From assembly GCA_963978905.1 (NCBI GenBank), contig OZ022261.1:33712102-33776101 (forward strand): DNA of 64,000 bases, read 5' to 3'. Positions 38,378-50,000 of the stretch are shown piece after piece. This stretch comes from Trichostrongylus colubriformis (lineage: Eukaryota; Nematoda; Chromadorea; Rhabditida; Trichostrongylidae). The notes under the pieces are model-generated. The model had not been told where the DNA came from and made no database searches. It saw nothing but the letters and a program-made list of their open reading frames with translations. Each line of letters opens with the position of its first letter. Position 1 is the stretch's first letter. The translations under genes and the position numbers were made by a program.

Positions 38378-38936
38378 TTTATTATTAATACTTGTTAGTG
38401 ATTTTGCTAATTTCATGTCGATCAGTAGTCGTTACGAGAACAATGCATCTACCGTTCACCAAGGCGGCACTGAAATTGCGGTTCCAAGAAACAATTAGCA
38501 ATATTACATAAATAAAACATGTATATGTCACATTCCATATGTTACATTAAAAACTACCTTTCCATAAGATTATCTGCATTAGACACTCATTCAGCACGTC
38601 AGTGTTAACACTGCAATGTAAAGAAGGCGTGTGATTTTAAAAACATTTTCGGGCACTCTCCAAGAGTTCCCAGGAACTTTGGTGATCTTCAGTGAAGAAT
38701 GCACTCTGAAGACACTCCAGTTATCGTGGGCACTTCTACACCGGACGAGCTGTGGCTAGCTGGTCCCGAAAAGATATTGTGCAACGGTAATACGACATGA
38801 TGTCCAACACGTGTACCTTTCTAATTTGGAAAATGATTTCTGCTTCATCCACCTTGAATGAGGGATTCCCTTACATCTATTTAAACATAGCTTCAGCTAG
38901 TAGTAGTGTCTAAAATTTCTCCGTTTCGGGCATTTC

Positions 38937-39022
38937 CAATGATCGATGTGGTTGACGGTTGATGGAAATTCTCACTACAACTGTTTAACACTCATTTTCA
39001 ATGATCGATGTGGTTGACGGTT
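38937..39022 (+). repeat. Two 24-base direct repeats upstream of nucleobindin
   Basis: CAATGATCGATGTGGTTGAC followed by GGTT occurs at 38937-38960 and again at 38999-39022, 62 bases apart and 41 bases before the start codon. It may be a local duplication or a paired regulatory site; only the repeat itself is seen. Confidence 0.8.
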
Positions 39023-39063
39023 TTTTTTTCAATGGTTCTATTGTGATGTGTGTTTTTGTAGAC

Positions 39064-42000
39064 ATGAACTTGTCTCTGATATTACTGGGTGGGTTATTCG
39101 CAGTGGTCGTCGCTGCTCCTCCACAGAGAGTTCAAATGGAGCAGCCGGCATCCCATCATCAGGTATCCTTATTACCCTTTGAAAAAAGTTTTCGAATTTG
39201 CGGTTCCAATGACACTTTTCCTGGGTAGGATCTATTAGCAGAGTGAGGGGATGCTGATGTAGTAATTGTGTATGCATTCATTCTTTTTTCAATAACTTGT
39301 TCAATTTCAAAAGTGGATTTTTCCGTGCTGTAGGCTGGTGGTGGTGGTCCCATACGTTGTGCGTGGTCAGTTCAATCCTTTCTTTCATATATCCATACCG
39401 ATCTGTGGTGCCTTAGTCATGGTGAGCTCACCACATGGGCAGACACCCACCGAAGCCTTAGAAGGCGTAAATTTCGATGCTAGTTGAAGCGCCTCATGAA
39501 GTAGTTCGCCTTGCCTTATCTTTGATGTTTAAAAGTTTGAATCGAAACGTGAAATCTCTACACACACCAGAAATTCGCTGTCGTGATGCACAAATAACCA
39601 CGGTTTCCCTTTCGAAGTCGTATGCCATTTGGGGTAAATGTGGGTAAGGGGGGGGGGATAGGGAGACGCAGTATGACACAACATTCGTGCATTGCGCACT
39701 CTTGCACCACAAACACCTTACAGCACAAGAAAACCTGCCACGACTCTTCACGTTTTTTAGTAGACATGGGGTGAGTGAAAATTTTAGTTTATTTTGAGTG
39801 GATTTTGGGTCTCCCCCCCCCTAATCCTCATGGACCCACCATCTGTGTATTCGAATGCGAGTTCGTCAATTGGTGGTTGCATTGATTTCTACTTGTTTGC
39901 ATCAGGGTGACTGATCTTCAGAACGAAGCTCGCTGTTCAAGCTTTCCGAATTCGTAGCCTTTAGTGTAATTGCTGATTGAAACATTGATCACGATACAGC
40001 GTCAGAATACGCCCTGCTACAGTCCATTTCAAAAACTGATTGGGCGTGTCCTACGGACTTGTTCTCGCCACGTACTCTCACTCCCGCCATTCACCCAAGT
40101 CCGTGGGACACGCCCAATCAGTTTTTTCGAAATGGACTATCCCTTTTCCCAGTGAGCCAAAATGCGCATCACCTAAGGAGTGACTTGCACGTGGTAATGT
40201 AAATGTATACCTTTTTCTGTTTTCCAAATAATTTCCCTCAATCGCCATTGGTGAAAATGTGGCTGTTGTGAGAGATGGTAAAGAGAAAACTGCAGTCATT
40301 CCGGTATGTTACCATGTGATTCAGGAACCCAATACGAATAATCAAAATCAGCATGCCACACCACAGGATGACGGACAGAAGCCGGTATTTTGGTTATAAT
40401 CAATCGTATAGCATTTCCTTCAGTTTCTGCTTATTCTAGATGTATGAGTTTGCTTATTCCAAATACCTAGAAGAAGTAGTAAAGATTCTCGAAAGTGAAC
40501 CGAAGTTCTCTGAGAAGCTTCGTGGAATGCCTGAGGCGGATATCAAGGTAATCCGTCAGGATACTTCTTTCATTTCCAGTAAAATTTAACAAACTTCAGT
40601 CCGGCAAGATTGCTGATCACATTGATGACCTTGAAAGTCACGTGTTTGATAAGTTGACAAAAGCGAAACTTGATGAACTAGAACGATTAAGAGAACAAAT
40701 CCAGAAGCAAATAGAGGTATGGTTATTGTTTCAACTCTTCCTCAACAGTTTAATTCGTCTTTTTAAAGGCTGATGGTGGTGCTCATAACGTCAAGATCCC
40801 CGATCATTTGGATGCGACCAACTGGGAAAGATTTGGCAAAGAGGACCTAAGGAAGCTTATCCGTCGTGTAAGTTCTCTACCCAGATGGTTTTCAGTCGTT
40901 ATATTCCTGTTACCTATTTTAATTTTATTTATTTCTCTGGTTTTCAGACTGTGGAAGACATGGAACAAATTGACCTCGAGCGACAGAAAAAATTCAAGGA
41001 ATATGAAATGCGTAAGAAGGCTGAAGAGGATCACAAATTGGCCCAAATGAATGAAGAGGTCTGATAGTATACATTCAACTTGCTTTTTTTACATTTTTTT
41101 TTACAAATTGCGGGAAACTAAAGTGTAAGGGTATAATAATGACAGGTAGTAACGATGCAATTCTGGTAATAGTAATAATAGTAAGGTTATAACAGTAAGG
41201 TGAGGTTATGGCAAGCTATTAATAATGTGATAATGGGAATTATCAGCTTGATGCAGTAGTATTAAGCTCAGGCAGTCGTCGGGGCTCTGGCTGATGTATC
41301 GATCGAAGTTATCGGCTTTTGTACAGAAGGCCGGAAGCTGCCATGGATTCCACGCGCTTGCTCAGCTAATAATTAATAATGCTCCTATAATATCTGGAAT
41401 TGTAGTGGTAGTGGTAGTGCTATCTTTTAATAACGTCTTTCTCTTGGTTAGTGGATAAGTGATAATTTAACAAAACCGTCGCTGCTCGAATGCAGCTGAG
41501 ATAAGTGGGAACGTAGCTTTTATTACTTGGTGTTCAGGAACGACGAAAAGCCATACATGATGCTGAGGAGGCGAAAAAACGTCACGATGAGCACGAGAAA
41601 TTGAAACATCCTGGAAGCCGAGATCAGCTCGAGGAAGTTTGGGAGGAGGCTGATCATGTAAGTTTGATTTATCAACTGTTAATAATCTCTGAATATCTTG
41701 TTCATGCCAGAAAGTGAAAGCAGATGAGGAAATTTAAGTATGAGTTCGATCACTGAACCTTCGTCAGCCTTTCAACCGTGCACAACCCTGTGCACGGTTG
41801 AAAGGCTGACGAAGGTTCAGTGATGAGTAGTCACTCCACACCCCGTACAACTTGTGGAAACCTCGCTTAACTGTTGATGAGAGTATGGCTTGTTCAAGAT
41901 TTTTAGCCTTACAGCTTCATACGCACCTATCTCGCATCTTGGCACCTCTTAGTTTTCGACCTAGATGGTATTCTGTTAAGTGCTTGTTCCTTTTGTTTTC

Positions 42001-45000
42001 GAGGTCCATTTGTCCCTGACGATGATTAATCCAAAACAAACCAAATGATCTTCTTACCTCTTTTCGATGGAACCAAGTATTAATGTTAGCCATAGGCTCG
42101 AACTTTTCAGAGCAACATGGACTGTTCAACTTCTTTGGGATACGCCACAAAGTCAATCTTCCCTCAGTATCGTAGGTCCTTTTCGGTCGATGAGTAAGTA
42201 TCAGGAATTGACTTCCTACTAATCTAGATTAGGATTGTGAAGGGAGTGGGGGAGGGGAAGGGGAAATCCACTTTCCGCTGGCGTTTTTTTCTCACAATTG
42301 TTTCAAAGCAACATGATAACCCTTCCCTCCCCCCATCATGTGAAGTCTTTTGTTCCCTTTTCCAATCTGTCCGTTAGACTTCATGCGAAATTCGTGCCTT
42401 TGTATAACAACTTCGTTCCTTTTATTAGATTCGGGGATGTGCTGTTCGGACTGCACAGGTTCTTCTTTTTGAGGTCACAACATTAAGCGCGGTACATGCC
42501 AACTTGAACATAAGCGTTGATTTTGAAAGACTTAGTGTCGTGAAATTACTCAAGTTGTTTCGATGTAGTAGACCTTGGAAAAGGATGAGCAGGCAAGGTT
42601 GCCTCCGTACTCTGCGGTAATGCTGGTGGATAACGTGGCTTTGTTCACAAGTAGCAGGGCAAGGCGGCACTGGTAGAGACGCAGAGACGACGCCACCACG
42701 CCGGTCGCAGGTACCGCAGAGTATGAATGCGGCCTAACCAGTTAGCTGCGGACATCCTACAATACAGGCACGTCTGCGTAGATGCGAGATAGGTGCAAGA
42801 TTGAGATGCTAATGGGAATCAATGCTAGTGATGCGAATGAATGACAGTTTTAAACAAGGTTTAAAGTGCATTAAGCACAAAGAAGATGAAAATGACCTGT
42901 TGCTGTTTTTCCTTCTGCCGGTGTGGTATAGAAAGGCTTTGCAAATGAGTTGGTCTAAAGGAAAACTGCTTCTATTTCGAGGCCGTAGGCAACAATTTCA
43001 GAGTGTACAACTTCTATAACCCACGTTTTTTGTTTCTTTCTGAAATTACGTCATTTAATGGAAGTCTTTGGAAAGAAATCAACTGCATCAACTGTTTCGA
43101 GCTTTCTTTGGAGAGCTTGCATATGATTATCTATCAGTGCTTCTTCCTTCAGATGGATAAGGACAACTTCGATCCACGAACATTCTTCAATCTTCATGAC
43201 CTTAATGGTGATGGGTTTTGGAATGCTGACGAATTGGAGGCTCTCTTCCAAAAGGAACTCGATAAAGTTTACAACGAAACCGATCCTGACGATGATCCGA
43301 GAGAACGGTGCTTCCTGTTTTTTACGATCAAGTTTTCCTCGGCTTTTTCGGTACTAACTCAGACCTTTCTAGCATGGAGGAAATGTATCGAATGCGTGAA
43401 CACGTGACCAAACAAATGGATAAGAATGGTGATCGTCTTATATCCCTTGACGAGTTCCTCCAGGTAAATATTCTATAGCTTACGATGTGTGAATGAGGAA
43501 TGTTGCTGTTTTCTATGGCTTCTGTCTTACAGGATACGGAAGCGCAGACACCCAACAAAGACCCTGGTTGGAAAGATATTGGAGATCAACAAGTTCTTTT
43601 CGTTTTTCCTGTAGCCTTTCTGTAATCGGTATAGAGATAATTCCGTGCATTACTTTAGGCATATACTGACGAGGAACTACAAAAGTTCGAAAAGGAATAT
43701 GCCAAGCAGCAGGGTGAGTTGAATATGGGCTTTTTCGCTTTAACTTTCGGCTTTTTGTTTTTTCCTCTGAAAACTTTCCATTTTGCATTTTCTAATTGAT
43801 CGGGGTGGTTATTCTATGGTGTTCTTTGATTTACCTGCTTTTCTTCTTCCCTTTTTCTTCCCATGTATTCAGGGGGAAATCTTTCGACAATTTTTATTCC
43901 ATTTTTTGTGAATCCTTCCATTGACACTGAACAGTGTGTGGTCGTAACATTCGTAGGAATTAAAGCCAACATATCGCGTTCTTGATGTTCTTTCTCCGCA
44001 TGAGTTGGCGATACACACCACGCGAAACTTCTGCCCATATCCTCATTGTATGCTTAAGTCTGAGGAATCAGGCTGCGGTTATACCTTGCGAACCTGTGAT
44101 TGGCGCGATCGTGCGATCGCATGTGCCGTCGTGCATACTCTCATTCGGGCGTACTATTTCCCCCCCGTAACGCAGAACCCGTGAGCGGAAACAGAGGAAA
44201 GATAGCACGCTGAAGTGAGAAAGCGCACGATGACATAGGCGAGTTATGGTGTCGGCCTTTATGACCGCTTTTTTGTACCGTAATTTACAGTTTTCTAGTA
44301 GGAGTTCCGAGTCGGTGGTTTTGCACCGCTTCCCTAGTTTTTAGAACAACCATTACCTTGTGCTTCCATAACTCCGATTTCTAACAAGGGAGATGGATTT
44401 GTGATTTTTTTTTTGTGTGCACGCTGGGTTTTTCACGAACGCTTGCCAACACTTAGTTCATCCTCCTGTCATTTCTGCGGGTTCTGGTGGTGCATTAAAA
44501 TTAGCTCATCGAAAACATGAAAATTTCGTCTAGGATGGGGAGATCATGCATATGACATTACCACTCTAGCTCCTCCGTCAACCGCTCCACGAGCTCAGCC
44601 AGTTCCTCACCAACCTGTGCAGAATGCACAACAACAGGTGTGCTTAGGAGAATTTCTGCTTTCTCTCAATTTGTTGGCTAATCGTTATCACTGCAGGTGT
44701 ACACGGGAGGACAAGCGCAACCGCAAGCTGTTAACCCTCATGTAAGTATTATCGGTATTTCTTACCGGAGGCTACCTCATTTCTTCAAATCCAAGGCACA
44801 TTTTCATTTTAGCTTCTTGAATAATCTGATTCTCTCAAATTTAAGAACAGAGGCTGATTGCTATAAAATGGTTAGTCTGGCAATGGCTATGTGTTAATAC
44901 CTCTCATAGAGGCCTTATATTATTGTTATTAATAATGATGGAATTCATGTGACGCAAAAAACACTGTAAATATTGCACCAACCTCATATTTTGATTTCTA

Positions 45001-45234
45001 GTCACAGCCAGCCTATCAACAGCAAGGGCAGCCTGTTCCTCAGCAGGTTAGAAATTTAACCATTTTCTTTCTTTTTTTTTGTCTTTGCCTGATCATAAGC
45101 TCTTTGTATTCTTTAATTTCTATTGCCCCTTTCGCTGATCTACTAGAACAAGTTTATAACCCCCTTACAATTTTCTATCTTTATTGCAGGAAAGGCATGT
45201 ACTTGCGGATCGTTTCCTTAATTACTATGAGTGA
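39064..45234 (+). CDS. nucb-1: Nucleobindin (NUCB) EF-hand protein
   Basis: Exons in phase: 39064-39162, 40325-40384, 40440-40547, 40600-40716, 40769-40867, 40948-41058, 41538-41657, 43153-43307, 43373-43463, 43533-43592, 43659-43713, 44534-44637, 44697-44741, 45002-45046, 45190-45234, giving 437 residues, close to vertebrate nucleobindins. Order of parts: signal peptide (MNLSLILLGGLFAVVVAA), YEFAYSKYLEEVVKILESEP, a long basic helical stretch (RKKAEEDHKLAQMNEEERRK), EF-hand 1 (DLNGDGFWNADE), EF-hand 2 (DKNGDRLISLDE, with the family's usual Arg at loop position 6), an acidic linker and a Gln/Pro-rich C-terminus. Nucleobindins are secretory-pathway/Golgi calcium-binding proteins that also bind G-alpha subunits. 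The start follows TTTTTGTAG by two bases (SL acceptor type). The last exon chosen ends at TGA 45232-45234; another candidate terminal exon is at 45778-45870. The symbol follows the C. elegans orthologue name. Confidence 0.93.
40019..40140. repeat. Repeat family B copy, short, in nucleobindin intron 1
   Basis: ACAGTCCATTTCAAAAACTG and its inverse flank TTGGGCGTGTCCTACGGACT. The centre is shortened relative to the 8743 and 36724 copies. Confidence 0.85.
41749..41824. repeat. Perfect 36-bp inverted repeat with a 4-base loop
   Basis: The arms 41749-41784 and 41789-41824 are exact reverse complements (left arm begins ATCACTGAACCTTCGTCAGC) around the loop ACCC. It lies in the intron between nucleobindin exons 7 and 8. 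A perfect stem implies a recent origin or selection. It could be a template-switch product or a small-RNA hairpin. Confidence 0.95.
42596..42736. repeat. Repeat family A copy in nucleobindin intron 7
   Basis: AGGTTGCCTCCGTACTCTGC and GCAGAGTATGAATGCGGCC are the inverted ends, with the GACGCAGAGACGACGCC block inside. It shares most with the MYRF-intron copy at 20752. Confidence 0.8.
44104..44243. repeat. Repeat family F copy in a nucleobindin intron
   Basis: CGCGATCGTGCGATCGCATG, CCGTCGTGCATACTCTCATT and the inverse block AAGTGAGAAAGCGCACGATG match the copies at 29776 and 47761. Confidence 0.65.
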
Positions 45235-45777
45235 TAAATTCCTTTTGAGTATTTTGTACGCACAATTACTTGGTCATCAAATTTTCGGTGATCCTCCGGA
45301 CTGAGATCGTTTTCGAATTGACGTTCCAATACAGGGTAGAGAGCTGTAATGCTGGTGTTTCACTTTGTGTTCTTATTACTTACCTTTAAAATCAGCGGGG
45401 GTAACCTCACACAGCTGGTTACGGTGCATACCGAACATTTCTCAACAATATCACGTCGAAACCAGTGAGTGGATTTTATGAGGAAATTCAAAGCCGTTTT
45501 TTGAGCTCGTGGATATCAGCGTGTTGAGGGCAGCAGCGAAAGATGCTGCCGCGCTACTTAGCGCAGGCTTATTCAGGAGGGGATCAGCAGAGGACTTGGA
45601 GCTCGTGGCTCGTTGACCTAGTTGGGTAATCCTGACACTCGGCCTTCGAATAGCTTACCTTTTTCCGAGATCATTTCCTCACCTCGAGCTAGATGTTTTG
45701 TTCGTTCAGTGGCAGGAACACCTTTCCATTTTCCAGCCCAAAATGTTCAATGAGTTACCGCTTTACTGTCTTCAGTA

Positions 45778-45870
45778 CATATGATCCTAGCACCAACATA
45801 TTCTGTTGAGGTTCCAATCAAGCATGAACCGATAGTCGAAAAAGCGAAGGACCCAGCTTATGGCATCTAA
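45778..45870 (+). CDS. Candidate alternative last exon of nucleobindin
   Basis: After the acceptor CTGTCTTCAG the sequence is open to TAA at 45868 and reads HMILAPTYSVEVPIKHEPIV then EKAKDPAYGI. It needs a donor leaving one base of a codon, which no recognised upstream exon supplies. It could be an alternative 3' exon joined through an unseen exon, a degraded exon, or chance. Confidence 0.35.
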   Translation, partial: HMILAPTYSVEVPIKHEPIVEKAKDPAYGI

Positions 45871-47060
45871 ATCAGGCTGATGCGTGGCGGATTTCACTCT
45901 CATCAAAGTCAGATATACTTATTGTAGTGTAGTTTTTCCAAACGTTAAATGGCTGCATAGTTCTGCTTCTTTTTTAATATCTGCTTAGTTCTAATTATAT
46001 ATGCATGTTCTGTCACGATATATTTGTGCAACCTCATTTCAAGGACCCTTTATCGTACGGATATCATATTTTATCAATATTATGCGTAATTATCATTCCG
46101 TTTTCATTCTTATCATCTTTTGCTGATTCTGTAGCTCTTTCTTCTGAAAACGGTTTCATTTCTTTGTTTGCATTTCTTTGTCTTTGTGAAATACCTGTGG
46201 TGTGCGAAAAAAGTTGTTGCCATAAATTATTGCACTGCAATTAGTATTTATGTGTAAGTCGTATTCTCGGCAAAAAAACTGAATAAATAATGGCACACTG
46301 AGAAAGACTTGTCAAACAGGAAGAAAGACAGTTACAATCTTGAAGATTCGCAACAATCAATACATAAAACTAGTAGTGATACTGAGCGTAAAATAAGTAA
46401 CCAGTAATATTGCGTGTTCTCGTTTCAATTGGCCCACAATGCTAGTGCTGTACTAAAGCAGTGATCTAGTGCAATTACGCGTAAATATAAGATTGTAAAT
46501 AGAATCCAACAAAACTGCAAATCAATGAGCAATGAGCATCTATACACATTTTGAGGTAGTACGTTGAGGTTTTCTCCACTAACAAGTACATATGATAATT
46601 ACTCGCCCGCAGATCGTTGCGCCCTGATAAGCCACTATTTGCAGGCAGACAATTTCCCAGTTCCACTGTGTCCATATTCGCTGTGGGAATCCGCTCTGTC
46701 TTAACCTCGTGCTAACTGATGACTTTTGAAGTTTCTGTGATCTACACAAGATACCAAAATGTAGTATGAAATATCCACAGATTCCAGCTGGCAATCCAGC
46801 AATTACAGTTATGGTAGAGTGTGAAGACGGTGTGGGTTCCCCCAGCGAGTCGTGGTACTGTGGAATTGTTGATTCCCGTCGTACACGTAGTGGGCTACGC
46901 GCATAATGGCGTGGAAAGAAAAAAATGAAGACTTGGAGCAAATCAACAGGAACAAGGGCTAAAATGATACAATGTTTTGAGCAAGCAGTAGTTTTTAATC
47001 AAATTGCCTATTACCAGTAGTTATGTCATGAAGAAGAGATTAAACTATGAATGGAAGCAG
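45871..47060. other. Space between convergent nucleobindin and nhr-85 3' ends
   Basis: AT-rich, with AATAAA at 46282. No conserved frame, transposon end or RNA gene is recognised. Confidence 0.6.
46282..46287 (+). terminator. Poly(A) signal AATAAA, probably for nucleobindin
   Basis: The first canonical AATAAA noted on the plus strand after both candidate last exons. The distance from the stops (about 1.0 and 0.4 kb) is long for a nematode 3' UTR, so a weaker earlier signal may be used. Confidence 0.4.
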
Positions 47061-50000
47061 TCATAAACAGCGTTCGGAGTTGTCCTCAGTTTTTCGGTCA
47101 TGTAGAGGTGCCGTTCGATGTTCCAAGTAGTAGATCTCAGAGTACAGCGCTGGTATTTTGATGTTCAACAAATGGCAGCGTAGAATATCGTGGATTTGAT
47201 CGTGATGTACAGCTGAAAGAGAACTGGATCCAATTTCTGATTCAAGAATGATGAAGGAGTTTAGGCTGCGTTCATACTTTGCGCTAGCCAGGCGTGACTG
47301 CATTTCAGGCAGCGAAACAGTGGAGAGAGGGAGAGACAACGCAGCTAACGAGACAGGGTGGCACAGGCGTAGACGCAGAGAAATGCAGCCACGCCCTGCC
47401 GCCGGTAAAAGTGTAAACGCTGCCTTATGTGGCGAGTTCTACTTTAGAGGTACAACCTATCTTACCAAGCTCTCTGAGATGACTGATTTTCGACATGAGC
47501 AGATCGAACACTACTGATGACGGGAAGTCCTCGTTGATTCGCATTCGTAGTGCAGCAACCAGTTTCTCTTGTATACGATCCACTTCGATTTTCGAGTGAT
47601 AAAAGATGTTTTCTGAAAAAAAAACTTCCGAGTTTGTGAACACAACCAATGTGAGATTTTCGTATATAAGCATCCACTGAATGTACATACTCTACAGTAT
47701 GTGTGGTAACTTTTTGCTGTAGCCTACTATGCTTTCCAGTGCCTTACTTCTGCTGTTCACATCGCATCGATCGTACGATTTTGCGATCACATGCGCCGTC
47801 ATGCGCCCTCTCACTTGAGTGTACTATCTTCCCTCCGCGATACTGGTCTATTACCACTTGACCACGCGTTAAGGAAGGAAAATAGCACACTCAAGCGAGA
47901 GTGGCACGACAACACATGCGATCGCACGATCGTGCGAAATGCAGTTACGTAAGGTATACGGGTGCACTCCTATTTCGCTGTTTTTCTTACTAGTAGAGAC
48001 CTACAGACAGTTTAACAAAGTGGACGCCATTATAAACTCCTACTCTTCAAAACAATGTCAGTAAACGTCATGTCAATAACTATTCTTGGTCAATAAAACA
48101 CTTTCACTGTACCTGTCGTTGTGAGAAGTACTGCTGCGAAGATTGCGACCACTTCGTCGTTCAGATTGAGTACTTTCATGGCGTGTGAAAAGACGAACAA
48201 CTCATTGAGAAACTGCCCGAAAATTAAGTTCAGGAACGCAAATGGCATGAAGGTACCGTCTACCAGATGCAACCCTCGAGAAGATAAGCCACGATAGTTG
48301 CGGATGAGGAAGACTCGGAAGAATGATGACTGAAATATGATTTTCAGGTGCAGTCATCAACCATCGACTTTCACGCGCACCTTCAAACTCCTGCCAGAAA
48401 CCAAAAGTTTGTACCACTCACTGATAATGCCTACCTTTATCAGAGCTTGCTGATCTCCTGAATGAAGTGCGGGAAATCCTGGCACGCGCTTTGCGAACTC
48501 GACTGTCTTGTGGATATCCGGAGTAACCTTTTCTGTATAGATCTCCCATGCGTGCAACTGGTTTTCTAGCGTTGGCGGTTCGACGATGACCTGGAATTAA
48601 GTGCATTTGAGCTTCAAGGTCAGCAAGATTCTCGTGGTAATGGTATCAAAACTAACAAAGTCAATGGTGTGCTCGGAAATAGCTCGTTGCCTTTTCAGCG
48701 TCATTGCCGAGAATTCCTCATGAGCATCGGAAACGGCTTGAATGATCTGAAATAGGATCCCTGAACAGAAGTGAAGGCGAAAGATCAGAGAGTGTTTTTT
48801 AACAGTTAGATAAAGTCATGTGTTACGAATCAACGAAACGGTAGGAATCGTCCACGGAAAAATGAGATTTTCTGTTACCCATATACTTATGTTGTATTTG
48901 CCTAGTGTAGGCCTCATGCAAAGTTTCACGCGAAAATATATGAATTCAGCTAATATATTGGGTAGTCTAAAAAGTTTTTTCGTTCGTATTTTCAAATACC
49001 GCTTTTTCCCTCCAAACTGCTTTCCAGCAATCTCTTCTGTACATAGACATGTAGTACAAGTCCACTCGCATCTATAGGTATTATTGTCTTCCATCTCCCG
49101 GATAACCCTTTTCGGCAAAATAAACATATCAACGGTCAACCTCATTTTCAATACAAAAATTATAAAAAAAATTTCTTTGAATGGCGTTAGACAGGAAAAG
49201 GAAAAGGTGATAATCCGATGGAGCAAGATGAGGGCTATAAGGTGGATGGGGCAGCAATTTTTATCCAAGCTCGAGAATTTTTTGGCAAGTCATTTTTTCA
49301 CTAGTGGTAAAAAATTTTTCAAATTTTTTCTTTTAAAAAATTTTCGAGCTTATATAAAAATTGCTGCCTTATAGCCCTGATCTTGCTCCATCGGATTATC
49401 ATCTTTTCCTTTCCCTGTCTAACGTCATTCAGAGAAAAAAATTGGAATTGAAAATGAAGTGACTTTTGATATTTTTATTTTGCCGAAAAGGGTTATCCGG
49501 GAGATGGAAGACAACAATACCTATAGATGCGTGTGGACTGCGTACTACATATATATGTACAGAAGAAATTTTGTGGAAAGCAGTTTTGAGGGAAAAAGCG
49601 GTATTTAAAAATACGAAAAGACTTTTTAGACTACTTAATATAACACCACAAAGTCCCGGCCGGTTGGGCGGGGCCACCAAGCAAATGCTCACTCCGTCGT
49701 CCGTAGCGGTCGGAGACACATTGTAGGAACAGAAAGTTGAATAAACAGTCCCACACTCCGTTCCCCGCGGCGGAGGACGGGACGGGGCTTTTACTCGGAG
49801 GCCCCGCCGACCCGGCCGAGACTTTGTGGTACTGTATCTTAGCCGGATTCACATTTTTTTCGCGTGAAACTTTGCATGAGGCCCACACTAAGCAGATATG
49901 TCGCAAATATATGGGTAACAGAAAATCTCATTTTTCCGTGGACGATTCCTTTGATGTACATTGAAGTTTAGACTGCTTAGCACCTTATCCAACGCTGCCG

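Larger units (their letters stand above)
26573..39063. other. 12.5-kb intergenic region between divergent MYRF and nucleobindin, repeat-rich
   Basis: It probably includes the MYRF promoter and missing 5' exon(s), and the nucleobindin promoter. Listed repeats lie at 27184-27206, 29395-29573, 29776-29943, 30731-30990, 31534-31965, 32003-32181, 33908-34720, 36724-36898 and 38169-38377. Short G runs lie at 30639-30649, 33210-33220 and 35891-35900. Long open frames at 28615-29217 (minus) and 37033-37446 (plus) have no recognised domain; the first region is open in three frames, which argues against coding. Otherwise nothing is recognised. Confidence 0.55.
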
